NCBI GenBank assembly: GCA_964654825.1
Contig: CAZZKG010000019.1
Span: 1 to 54,383 of the forward strand
Length of the DNA stretch: 54,383 nt
Direction of reading: 5' to 3'
From: CAZZKG01 sp964654825
GTDB lineage: Bacteria > Gemmatimonadota > CAZMKB01
Part shown: piece after piece, positions 7,791 through 15,643 of the stretch
How the letters are laid out: every line of letters starts with the position of its first letter
Position numbering within the stretch: the stretch's first letter is position 1
Position numbers and translations under genes: made by a program
The notes under the pieces: model-generated
The model's database searches: none
What the model was told of the DNA's origin: nothing
The model's input: the letters and a program-made list of their open reading frames with translations, nothing else

Positions 7791-9491
7791 TCAGGCGGGT
7801 TTCTTGACCGGGAAGGTAATACTGTACTTGGTCCCTTTACCGTCGATGTCCTCGAACAAAAAATTTCCCATGTGTGCTTTGATGATCCTGTCCACGATGG
7901 CCATCCGGAGTCCGTTACCGTTGAAATATGCAGGTGTGTAGGAAGGACCCAGATGATCGAGGTATTCATCCGATATCACGGTCCCGTTCTCCTGGAGCAT
8001 CACAAGGAGATGTTCGCCATTCTCAGGAAACATGCCTCTCTCGTGCTCCCGGCCGAGCGGGGGACAGAATTCGATCTCTACCTGACCTGTTTTCCCCATC
8101 TTTTTCGATGCCTGGACAAAAAGGTTCAAAAAGACCTGTTTGAGCAGCTCTCGATCACCCCACATGAGAGAGTTGCGGTCATTACCGCGAAGCTGAATCC
8201 GTACCGCGGGGGAGAACTCAGGATGGTGCTTGAGGAGATCAAAGGTCTCACGAACCACGTCACCGAGAACCACCGGTTTCCACTCTGCCACCTTGATCCT
8301 CGAGAAGTTCTGGAAATCCCAGAGAATCCTGCCGACTCCATCGAGTTGGACAAGCATCTCCTCGACACACTTTACTTCACTGTCGTTCTGTCGTCGTTCG
8401 GATGCGAGGACCCGTAACGAATTTTTGACCATGGATATCGAGGGTACGATCTCCTTCGACAACATGGTTGACACATCCACCATGAGCTCCATTTTTTGAG
8501 CCCGTCTGGTGAGTTCCTGGAGCTCTCTCTTCTGAGAAATATCCTGAAAGATTACCGTCAGCCCGCGTCTCTTTGCTGATGCATCCTTGAGAACCGAAGA
8601 ACTTGCCCCGATAATAGTCATCTCCCCGTGAGGATGTTTGAACGGAAATTCGTAGCTCTTCCTCGAGAGTGTCATACCGCTCAGACTCTTCTGAATATAA
8701 CGGTAGAAATTGGGTGAAGACTCCTGGAAGATGTGAGCTATGCACTTACCGCTGTAATCCTCATCCTCGACACCGAGTATCTTTCTCCCGGCAGGATTGA
8801 TGTAGAGAATTCGCTCTGACAGGTCACAGGTCAGTATGCCGCTACCAATGTTTCTGAGGATATCTCTCGTCTCGAGCTTCAGCCGCTTCAGCTCTCCCTC
8901 GAGAGCGGATACCGCTCTCTTCGCGGAGTACAGTTTTTCCGACAGGAGTCCGTTGATCAGCCCCACGAAGAGATAGAGCACCGCGTGCAGGCCGATATCG
9001 ATCAGCATGAATCTCCCCTCGATGGTCTCGGCCCCGGCAAAATAGCTCTCGAACCCCAGGATTTCTACCCGTGGACCGATGAATGATACCATGGCAAAGA
9101 GGCTGCTGGCGCCAATGGCTGACAGGATACCTCCCGACAGATTTGTGAGCGCACCTGAAGCTGCGATGACGAAAACGAAGAGGAAGGAGAAAGGTGAGGA
9201 CCCCGCACCGGTCACTGCCACCAGTGCAAAGACCGCGAACAGATCGAATGTCGAATGATAGGTGAGCTGGGCCTGCCTGTCGACCTTGAACCGGGCAAGC
9301 ATGAGGCCTACGAATATAGAGAGGAGAGAGACGGAGAGTATCACCGAAAACGGCGATGGGCTCATAATCGGGAGGTCATAGACTACCATGGCCGAGAAGA
9401 GGATACTGCTGAACACGCAAAATCTTACTATCAACCACCACTTTACGGCGGTGTCCAATCCGGTGCTGTTACCTGTGGTGAGAAAATTCAT
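7791..9491 (-). CDS. pilS: PilS-like sensor protein, degenerate histidine kinase
   Basis: 566-aa membrane protein. It has about six N-terminal transmembrane segments (residues ~18-180), a coiled linker, a PAS domain (~205-325), then HisKA- and HATPase-like regions. Key kinase residues are missing. The H-box reads 'LSKEIVP', so K346 stands where the phosphoacceptor His should be, and no His occurs between residues 291 and 421. The N-box is 'NLFVQA' with Q460 in place of the Mg-binding Asn. The G1 box reads ENG-T-V-I rather than DxGxG. The G2 box 'NGNGLRMAIVDRI' is still recognisable. Context: between pilC and the pilA promoter in the pil operon, where PilS belongs. Probably a pseudokinase or a signal-binding regulator of PilR rather than an active autokinase. 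Confidence 0.85.
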   Translation of the reverse strand: MNFLTTGNSTGLDTAVKWWLIVRFCVFSSILFSAMVVYDLPIMSPSPFSVILSVSLLSIFVGLMLARFKVDRQAQLTYHSTFDLFAVFALVAVTGAGSSPFSFLFVFVIAASGALTNLSGGILSAIGASSLFAMVSFIGPRVEILGFESYFAGAETIEGRFMLIDIGLHAVLYLFVGLINGLLSEKLYSAKRAVSALEGELKRLKLETRDILRNIGSGILTCDLSERILYINPAGRKILGVEDEDYSGKCIAHIFQESSPNFYRYIQKSLSGMTLSRKSYEFPFKHPHGEMTIIGASSSVLKDASAKRRGLTVIFQDISQKRELQELTRRAQKMELMVDVSTMLSKEIVPSISMVKNSLRVLASERRQNDSEVKCVEEMLVQLDGVGRILWDFQNFSRIKVAEWKPVVLGDVVRETFDLLKHHPEFSPAVRIQLRGNDRNSLMWGDRELLKQVFLNLFVQASKKMGKTGQVEIEFCPPLGREHERGMFPENGEHLLVMLQENGTVISDEYLDHLGPSYTPAYFNGNGLRMAIVDRIIKAHMGNFLFEDIDGKGTKYSITFPVKKPA

Positions 9492-9518
9492 GACTCTCGT
9501 ACCTGAACGTTATTGATA

Positions 9519-10721
9519 TCATTGGATGGCATTCGCAAGATTGAATATCGGCATGTACATTGCGATGACCATCCCTCCAACGAGTATTCCCATGATCACG
9601 ATCATCACGGGCTCGATAATAGAAGCAAGGGCCGACACGGCTACGTCTACTTCATCTTCATAAAAATCCGCGATCTTGGAGAGCATCTTGTCAAGATCAC
9701 CGGTCTTCTCACCCACTCCGATCATCTGGGTAACCATCGGCGGGAACACGTTCGTTTTCTTGAGCGGTTCAGAAATGGTGTCCCCCTGTTCGATGCTCTT
9801 CTTCGTCTGGAGAATCCCATTCTGTATAACCTTGTTCCCTGAAGTGTTCGCGGTGATCTCCAGTGCTTCGAGAATTGCCACTCCGCTCTCTATCAAGGTA
9901 CCGAGGGTTCTCGAGAATCGGGCTATTGAAGACTTGAGGAGTATGGTGCCTATCTGAGGGATCTTCAGGAGAAACTTGTCGATCCTGGTTTTTCCGGTTT
10001 CCGTACGGTAAGCCTTCCTCACAGCAAAAATGATCAGTCCGATGGCAAGAAGGATATAGTGCCAGTTCGCGAGGAGGAAATCACTCACGCCGATGACGAT
10101 CCTCGTCGGGAGAGGGAGCGCCATGGCTGCCTGGCTGAATAACCTGGCGAAAGAGGGTATGATGAACGTGAGGAGAAAAAGTGTGATGAGAATGGCGATC
10201 GACATGACGAGGAGAGGATACGCCATCGCTCCCTTTACTTTTCTTCTCAGGGCATTCGATTTTTCGAGGTAGACAGCCAGCCGGTCGAGGACTACGTCCA
10301 GCACACCGCCCATCTCACCGGCGGAGATCATACTGACAAAAAGATTCGAGAACACTTTCGGATACTTCGTGAGAGATTCGGATAGAGACGTTCCGGTTTC
10401 GACCGCATTCCTCATCCCGCCGATTGTTTTGCGGAAGGTACCGCTCTCCATCTGTTCTTCGAGTATCTCGAGACATTGGATGAGGGGCAGGCCCGCCGCA
10501 ATCATGGTGGCGAACTGCCGTGTGAAAAGAACCAGATCACGTGGCCTGACACCCGAACCGAATCCGGGAAATGTGATGTCCCGTTGTTTCTGTCTCACCG
10601 CCAGGACGATGAGTTTTTTCCGGCGAAGAAATGATATAACTTCGTTTTGATTCTTTGCAGCGATTGTGCCCGACTGGACCATCCCATCGAGCGTTCGTGC
10701 TTTCCAGTAGTAATCTGCCAC
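9519..10721 (-). CDS. pilC: Type IV pilus inner-membrane platform protein PilC
   Basis: 400-aa GspF/PilC-family protein with two tandem T2SSF domains (about 68-191 and 270-391) and three or four membrane segments, ending 'VIAMYMPIFNLANAIQ', a typical family C-terminus. The N-terminal part 'YYWKARTLDGMVQSGTI' is also characteristic. Start GTG at 10721 with GAGGAAGG about 10 nt upstream, 15 nt after the pilT stop. It works in the inner membrane and connects the PilB/PilT motors to the growing pilus. Confidence 0.95.
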   Translation of the reverse strand: MADYYWKARTLDGMVQSGTIAAKNQNEVISFLRRKKLIVLAVRQKQRDITFPGFGSGVRPRDLVLFTRQFATMIAAGLPLIQCLEILEEQMESGTFRKTIGGMRNAVETGTSLSESLTKYPKVFSNLFVSMISAGEMGGVLDVVLDRLAVYLEKSNALRRKVKGAMAYPLLVMSIAILITLFLLTFIIPSFARLFSQAAMALPLPTRIVIGVSDFLLANWHYILLAIGLIIFAVRKAYRTETGKTRIDKFLLKIPQIGTILLKSSIARFSRTLGTLIESGVAILEALEITANTSGNKVIQNGILQTKKSIEQGDTISEPLKKTNVFPPMVTQMIGVGEKTGDLDKMLSKIADFYEDEVDVAVSALASIIEPVMIVIMGILVGGMVIAMYMPIFNLANAIQ

Positions 10722-10736
10722 CAGCAGGGTCCTTCC

Positions 10737-11867
10737 TCAGAAAGTATCGAGAATATTAGTGCCCAGGTCTGACAGCTCCTTCCGCTCCCCATTCCTGTCA
10801 CTCTCAACATCGCCGATCATTCTCAAAAGTTCTTCGGGATCACTCGTCAGCCTGATGATATCGTCGATTGCAGCTGCTTTGTTGATATATAATTGATACA
10901 GACTCTGATTCATCGTCTGCATACCGTATTTCTGACCTGCCTGGATGAGGCTGTATATCTGATGAGCCTTGTCATCCCTGATGAGCGCACGGATAGCCGG
11001 AGTCGCTATCATCACTTCACACGCCATCACCCGACCCTTCCTGCCGATCTTGGGTACGAGAACCTGTGAAATGATCCCTCTCAGAACAAACGAGAGTTGT
11101 GTCCTCACCTGAACCTGCTGGTAGGGCGGGAACACATCGATGATTCTGTTGATCGTCTGGGCACAGTTCGAGGTGTGAAGTGTTGCAAGCGCGAGGTGAC
11201 CGGTCTCGGCAATTGTCAAAGCGGTCTGGATGGTTTCGAGGTCCCTCATCTCACCGATCAGAATGATATCGGGGTCCTGCCTCAACGCGTACTTGAGGGC
11301 GTCCTTGAAAGTCTTTGTATCGCTGCCGACCTCTCTCTGGTTGACGATACACTTCTTGTGTTTGTGGATGTATTCGATCGGATCCTCGATCGTGATAATA
11401 TGGCCTTCCCTCTCCGAGTTGATTTTGTCGATGTAGGCTGCGAGTGTCGTCGACTTTCCCGTCCCGGTGGGTCCGGTAATGAGAATTAGACCGCTTGGTT
11501 TTTCAGCGAGCTCGATCGCCTCCCTGGGGAGACCGAGCATTTCAAGATCCATCACGTTGAACGGTATCTGGCGGATCGCGATAGCAACACTTCCCCGCTG
11601 TCTGAAGACGTTCACCCTGAATCTCGACATCCTCTGAATGGAAAAGGACAGATCGAGCTCTCCATCGACCTCGAACTGCTTTTTCTGCTTTTCATTGAGA
11701 AAGCTGTATGCGAGCTGCTGCGTGTCCCTGGGAGTGAGCATCTGTTCGCAGTAAGAGTTTACTATTCTCCCATCTATTCTGAGCTTCGGTCTTTCCCCGA
11801 CGGTGATGTGGAGATCCGAGGCTTTCCGTTCCACCACTTCATGAAGCAGTTTTTCGAGTTCTATCAT
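10737..11867 (-). CDS. pilT: Type IV pilus retraction ATPase PilT
   Basis: 376-aa hexameric ATPase. Motifs: N-terminal 'SDLHITVGERPKLRIDG', Walker A 'GPTGTGKST', Asp box 'ITIEDPIEYIH', Walker B 'DPDIILIGEMRD', His box 'HLALATLHTSN', and the retraction-specific 'AIRALIRDDK' (AIRNLIRE-type) motif. The length is normal. It starts at ATG 11867, 18 nt past the pilB stop. It depolymerises the pilus, giving twitching movement. Confidence 0.95.
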   Translation of the reverse strand: MIELEKLLHEVVERKASDLHITVGERPKLRIDGRIVNSYCEQMLTPRDTQQLAYSFLNEKQKKQFEVDGELDLSFSIQRMSRFRVNVFRQRGSVAIAIRQIPFNVMDLEMLGLPREAIELAEKPSGLILITGPTGTGKSTTLAAYIDKINSEREGHIITIEDPIEYIHKHKKCIVNQREVGSDTKTFKDALKYALRQDPDIILIGEMRDLETIQTALTIAETGHLALATLHTSNCAQTINRIIDVFPPYQQVQVRTQLSFVLRGIISQVLVPKIGRKGRVMACEVMIATPAIRALIRDDKAHQIYSLIQAGQKYGMQTMNQSLYQLYINKAAAIDDIIRLTSDPEELLRMIGDVESDRNGERKELSDLGTNILDTF

Positions 11868-11885
11868 GAGATCCTGTATCCTCCG

Positions 11886-13580
11886 CTAAGTCATGGAAGT
11901 CTCTTTCAGCACTTCTTCGAGTGTCGTTATACCTCTCCTGAACTTGAGGAGGCCGCTTCCTCTCAGTGTGGTCATCCCTTCCCTGATGGCCTGATCCTTG
12001 ATTTTTGCACTCGAATCCTTCTGTGTAATCATCTCACGTATACTGGGACTGACGGGCATCGCTTCATAAATACCGTCCCTCCCCCTGTATCCGGTATTGT
12101 TGCAATCGGGACACCCTCTCCCTCTGAAGAACCGGGTACCATTCAAACTCGCCGGGTCCAATCCCGCCTCGATCAGTACCTCATCAGGATATCTGACCTG
12201 CTCCCTACAGATGGGACAGATCTTTCTTACGAGCCTCTGTGCAAGAACGATGTTGAGCGCACTTCCCACCAGGAAAGGTTCGACTCCCATATCAATGAGT
12301 CTGACGAGAGCACTCGGAGCGTCATTGGTGTGAACCGTGCTCAGCACAAGGTGTCCCGTCAGCGCTGCTTTTATCGCAATGTCGGCGGTTTCCGAATCCC
12401 TGATCTCACCGATCATGATGATATTCGGATCCTGTCTGAGGAATGCGCGTAGAACCCTGGCGAAGGTCAGTCCGATCTCGGAGTGCACCTGTACCTGGTT
12501 GATCCCTTCGATGTTGTACTCGATCGGGTCCTCGACAGTGGAGATGTTCACCTCCTGAGTGTTGAGCTGCGTGATCACCGAGTAGAGTGTCGTGGTCTTT
12601 CCGCTGCCGGTCGGGCCGGTAACAAGAATTATCCCGTATGGTTTTTTAATTGCTCCCCCGAACTGCTCGAGCGCTCCCTCCTCGAAACCGAGTTGTGTGA
12701 GATCGAGGTTGAGATTGTCACGGTTTAGCAGTCTCATCACGATTTTCTCTCCGAAGATACTCGGGATCGTGGACACCCTGACGTCGATGACGGAATTGTT
12801 GATCTTGATCTTGATTCTTCCATCCTGCGGCTGTCGACGCTCGGCGATGTCCATGTCGGACAGTATCTTGACCCTGGAGATGAGGGCGGATTTCATTCTT
12901 ACGGGGGGATACATGATATCCCTGAGTATACCATCGATCCTGTACCTGACTCTCAAGTTGTTTTCGTAAGGCTCGATGTGGATGTCGCTTGCATCCCTTT
13001 TCACCGCATCGGTGAGGATCCCGTTGATCAGTTTCACGACGGGAGCCTCTTCCACCTGTGCTCTGAGCTGGTTTATCCCTATCTCTTCTTCCGGCTCATC
13101 CTCCACTAGCTCTACGTCCATCTCATCGAGATCCTTGAGAATTTTCGATAACGGATCATCTTCCGTATAGTATTTAGCGATTGCTTCCAGGATGGAACTT
13201 TCGGCACAGATCACCGGTTCGACTTCGAGACCGGTGACGAACTTTATTCCGTCTAGTGCGAAGATGTTGTTCGGATCGGCCATTGCCACTGTCAGACGCT
13301 TACCGTTGGCATGGATAGGCAGTGCAAGGTACCTGCGTGCGATATCACCGTTGATCAATCTGGTGCATCCTTCCTCGATCTCGACCTTACTGAGATTAAC
13401 GGGAGGAACGTGAAAGAACTTTCCCAGAAACCTGGTTAGCGTATCCTCTTCAAGGTAGCCCATCCGAACGAGGTTTGAACCAATTCTCCCACCGGTCACC
13501 TTCTGTTGTTCGAGGGCCTTCTCGAGCTGATCCCGGGTGATAAGCCCCTCTCTCACAAAAACTTCGCCTATTCCCTTCAT
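11886..13580 (-). CDS. pilB: Type IV pilus assembly ATPase PilB
   Basis: 564-aa extension ATPase. The N-terminal MshEN-type domain (1-135) contains 'GGRIGSNLVRMGYLEED', a fold known to bind cyclic di-GMP in relatives. The ATPase core has Walker A 'GPTGSGKTT' (322-330), Asp box 'STVEDPIEY', Walker B 'NIIMIGEIRD' and His box 'VLSTVHTND'. A tetra-Cys zinc site is formed by C454/C457 and C489/C492. Start ATG 13580 with AAGGGGAG close upstream. First gene of the pil operon, behind a sigma-54 type promoter. Confidence 0.95.
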   Translation of the reverse strand: MKGIGEVFVREGLITRDQLEKALEQQKVTGGRIGSNLVRMGYLEEDTLTRFLGKFFHVPPVNLSKVEIEEGCTRLINGDIARRYLALPIHANGKRLTVAMADPNNIFALDGIKFVTGLEVEPVICAESSILEAIAKYYTEDDPLSKILKDLDEMDVELVEDEPEEEIGINQLRAQVEEAPVVKLINGILTDAVKRDASDIHIEPYENNLRVRYRIDGILRDIMYPPVRMKSALISRVKILSDMDIAERRQPQDGRIKIKINNSVIDVRVSTIPSIFGEKIVMRLLNRDNLNLDLTQLGFEEGALEQFGGAIKKPYGIILVTGPTGSGKTTTLYSVITQLNTQEVNISTVEDPIEYNIEGINQVQVHSEIGLTFARVLRAFLRQDPNIIMIGEIRDSETADIAIKAALTGHLVLSTVHTNDAPSALVRLIDMGVEPFLVGSALNIVLAQRLVRKICPICREQVRYPDEVLIEAGLDPASLNGTRFFRGRGCPDCNNTGYRGRDGIYEAMPVSPSIREMITQKDSSAKIKDQAIREGMTTLRGSGLLKFRRGITTLEEVLKETSMT

Positions 13581-13623
13581 GTCTCCCCTTCTGCAAATGA
13601 TTACAGGTGATCACAATTATATT

Positions 13624-13639
13624 AGCAGATTTCATGCCA
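13624..13639 (-). promoter_or_regulatory. Sigma-54 promoter of the pilBTCS operon
   Basis: The minus strand reads TGGCATGAAATCTGCT. The -24 GG and -12 GC are present at exact spacing; it departs from consensus only at position 6 (T, as in the pilA site) and position 12 (C for T). The predicted start is near 13613, about 33 nt before the pilB ATG. A TTACCCG word at 13757-13763 lies about 147 nt upstream of that start. Confidence 0.65.
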
Positions 13640-13818
13640 GCTGTAAAAACGGTAAGGGCGGTGTGTGAAATGGGGGTATGATTGTTGAAAACTATGCGGT
13701 TTCGAGGATATCCATTCACACGGACATTGTTTCCGACTCGCAGAAACAGGGAGATATTACCCGAAATATGTGATGGCGGCGCAAAGAACGTGACTTTTTT
13801 GCGGATCGGGTTCTATGT

Positions 13819-14071
13819 TCACTGTATGACGGCGAACCGGTCCAGGTGTCTTCGGCCGTCGGGTGTCGTCAGGTGGTAATAGTAGTTCCCGGAAGCCAGT
13901 TTCAACCCCTCCACCGTTCTGAGATCGTAGTCCTCGGTACCCGCTTCATCAGGCGTGTGATCGAGCATCCTCACGAGTACACCGCTGATCGTGTAGATCC
14001 TGATCGTGCACTCGGGAGGCAGGTTGACGAACTGGATCCGCCCGCCCGGAAGATCGTGGGAAAAATAGAAA
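13819..14071 (-). pseudogene. Remnant C-terminal T9SS/FlgD-like sorting tail
   Basis: A minus-strand reading of about 84 codons ends at a TGA (13821-13819). It encodes 'GGRIQFVNLPPECTIRIYTI', then 'SGVLVRMLDH', 'LASGNYYYHLTT' and a final 'RFAVIQ'. This is the end of a FlgD-like surface-protein tail. There is no start codon or ribosome site, and the upstream part is missing: the reading runs straight into the inverted-repeat element at 14072. It is therefore a broken 3' fragment of a surface protein gene, probably cut by insertion plus deletion. The 13640-13818 stretch between it and the pilB promoter shows nothing else. Confidence 0.7.
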
Positions 14072-14273
14072 AAATAGGGACAGTCACCATTTAATTTAAA
14101 ACAAGATCTCTGGAAAATGTCCCTCGGAGCGAATCACGGAACTCTGTTTACCGTACTTGGCGAAGCGAGCGTCTCCGGAAGGGGTGAATTTAGTTGTCTG
14201 AGCGACGAAGTCACGAGTTCCGAATTCGAGCGAGCCGCAGAACGGTCAAAATAAATGGTGACTGTCCCTATTT
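14072..14273. mobile_element. 202-bp inverted-repeat element (MITE/REP-like), copy 1
   Basis: A perfect 22-bp inverted repeat bounds it: AAATAGGGACAGTCACCATT(TA) at 14072-14093 and its reverse complement at 14252-14273. Inside is non-coding sequence with a GGAACTC/GAGTTCC hairpin. The same terminal sequence recurs at 38302-38375. Short words like 'tagggacagtcacc' recur in many environmental genomes near IS200-like (RAYT) transposases, by recollection; no transposase is in this window. It abuts a broken surface-protein tail on one side and the stop codon of the HhH gene on the other. Confidence 0.75.
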
Positions 14274-14275
14274 AT

Positions 14276-14713
14276 TTATGGCCGAACAGTGATATACGGA
14301 AGCAGCTTCTCGAGAGTCTTCGGGCCGATCCCCTTCACCTTCATCAGCTGATCGACCCGCCGAAACCCTCCTAAACTGTCCCGCAGGTCGACGATGGCCC
14401 GGGCCTTGACGGCACCTATCCCAGGAAGGAGTTCGAGTTCTCCGGGTCCTGCCTCATTGAGATCGAGGGGGAAGGAAGGGACCTCACGTTCCACTCCTCC
14501 CATCGCACGTTCGATGAGAGCTTCGAGCTCGAGTGAATCAGCCGGTGTGAGCCCGACGAACTCGATCTCACTCGAGGATTCGAAGCCGAGCATCGCCGCG
14601 AAACCGGGAAAGACGATCCGCACGATGTGATAGAGGGATCCGGCCAGGAGAAACAGGCAGAGGAAAATGACGATTCGCCGTTCGTCTCTGGAAAGTTCGA
14701 TCATACGATTCAC
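14276..14713 (-). CDS. ComEA-like helix-hairpin-helix membrane protein
   Basis: 145-aa protein: one N-terminal membrane segment (about 14-37), an acidic linker, and a ComEA-type double HhH region at 84-142 ('LDLNEAGPGELELLPGIGAV', 'VKGIGPKTLEKLLPYITV'). This fold binds DNA non-specifically; ComEA acts in DNA uptake on the outer face of the inner membrane. Start GTG 14713 with AAGGAGGTG 6 nt upstream; an ATG at 14704 is too far from it. The TAA stop lies just beyond the inverted-repeat element edge, but the protein ends where the family normally ends, so it looks intact. Together with T4P it could serve natural transformation, but ComEC was not seen here. Confidence 0.8.
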   Translation of the reverse strand: MNRMIELSRDERRIVIFLCLFLLAGSLYHIVRIVFPGFAAMLGFESSSEIEFVGLTPADSLELEALIERAMGGVEREVPSFPLDLNEAGPGELELLPGIGAVKARAIVDLRDSLGGFRRVDQLMKVKGIGPKTLEKLLPYITVRP

Positions 14714-14746
14714 GCTTCACCTCCTTCGAGGAGGGAGTGGGAGCGC

Positions 14747-15643
14747 TCAACGAAGATCGTAAATAAGAGATACAAGGACACTCGAGACTATCTCGAGGCT
14801 CCGCGGACTGCACTTGTCCGGGGTGTCCTGAGGAGTGTGCCAGTATTGGTAGTCGAAATCGATGATGTCGATGCAGCGAATCCCGCTTTTGAGAAGGGGG
14901 ATGTGATCGTCGATGATCGCATAACCCACCTCCGGGAGAAATACATCACTGTAACCGAGAGAAACCGCCTTCCGCCAGACTCTGCCTACCACCTCGGGTG
15001 CGACCATATTCGAATACTGTTCCTTTTTTATATTCAGATCCGCATCTCCCACCATGTCTACTAGTACTCCGAAGAGGGGGCGGTAGGTCCGGTTCTGTTC
15101 GGCATACTGCTGTGACCCGAGGAGCATCTCAGCGGGATTATCCTCCCCGTCGAAGAAGACCAGGTCGACACCCACGTCAGGTGTCCGTTGGTGGAAAAGT
15201 TCCGCTATTTCCATCAGAATCGCTACTCCGGACGCCCCGTCATTTGCTCCCGGCACCGGTATCCGCCGGTCTGTGGAATCCGGCGCTTCGTCCGATACAG
15301 GGCGAGTGTCGAAGTGACAACACAGAAGGACCCGCGCTTGATGTGCAGGCCGGAACATCCCCACGATATTGGTGAGATTGTACTCGTTCCCGGCGGAGTC
15401 GGTTCGTGTGAACATATCCAGGCGCAGCGAATCGACCCTCTCAGCAAGAAATGATCGGATGTACTCGATCAGCTGTTCGTGACCGGGTGAGCCGGGATAG
15501 CGAGGCCCCATGTCGCACTGCTCGAGCAGATGGGAATAGGCCCGCTCCCCGTTAACTTCGGGGAACGTGTTTTCCCTCTCGTCACAGCCGGCGATCAAGG
15601 GCAGCATCAGGAAAATACATATCAGAAAATAAACTCGAGCCAC
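14747..15643 (-). CDS. M28-family lipoprotein, glutaminyl cyclase-like
   Basis: 298-aa zinc enzyme with a clear lipobox (LIAGC, C20). Family motifs: 'CCHFDTRP' (H110), 'GANDGASGVA' (D135), 'VFFDGED' (E167/D168), D196, and 'YWHTPQDT' (H269). The arrangement and size fit the glutaminyl-peptide cyclotransferase branch of M28 ('FFDGE' and 'WHT..D' motifs) at least as well as an aminopeptidase. Start GTG 15643, 8 nt after AGGAG, overlapping the 3' end of sprA by 22 nt, so the two are translationally linked. In Bacteroidota, glutaminyl cyclase turns N-terminal Gln of exported proteins into pyroglutamate. Several exported proteins here begin with Gln after the predicted cleavage site. Enzyme activity is inferred; an aminopeptidase is the alternative. 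Confidence 0.8.
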   Translation of the reverse strand: MARVYFLICIFLMLPLIAGCDERENTFPEVNGERAYSHLLEQCDMGPRYPGSPGHEQLIEYIRSFLAERVDSLRLDMFTRTDSAGNEYNLTNIVGMFRPAHQARVLLCCHFDTRPVSDEAPDSTDRRIPVPGANDGASGVAILMEIAELFHQRTPDVGVDLVFFDGEDNPAEMLLGSQQYAEQNRTYRPLFGVLVDMVGDADLNIKKEQYSNMVAPEVVGRVWRKAVSLGYSDVFLPEVGYAIIDDHIPLLKSGIRCIDIIDFDYQYWHTPQDTPDKCSPRSLEIVSSVLVSLIYDLR

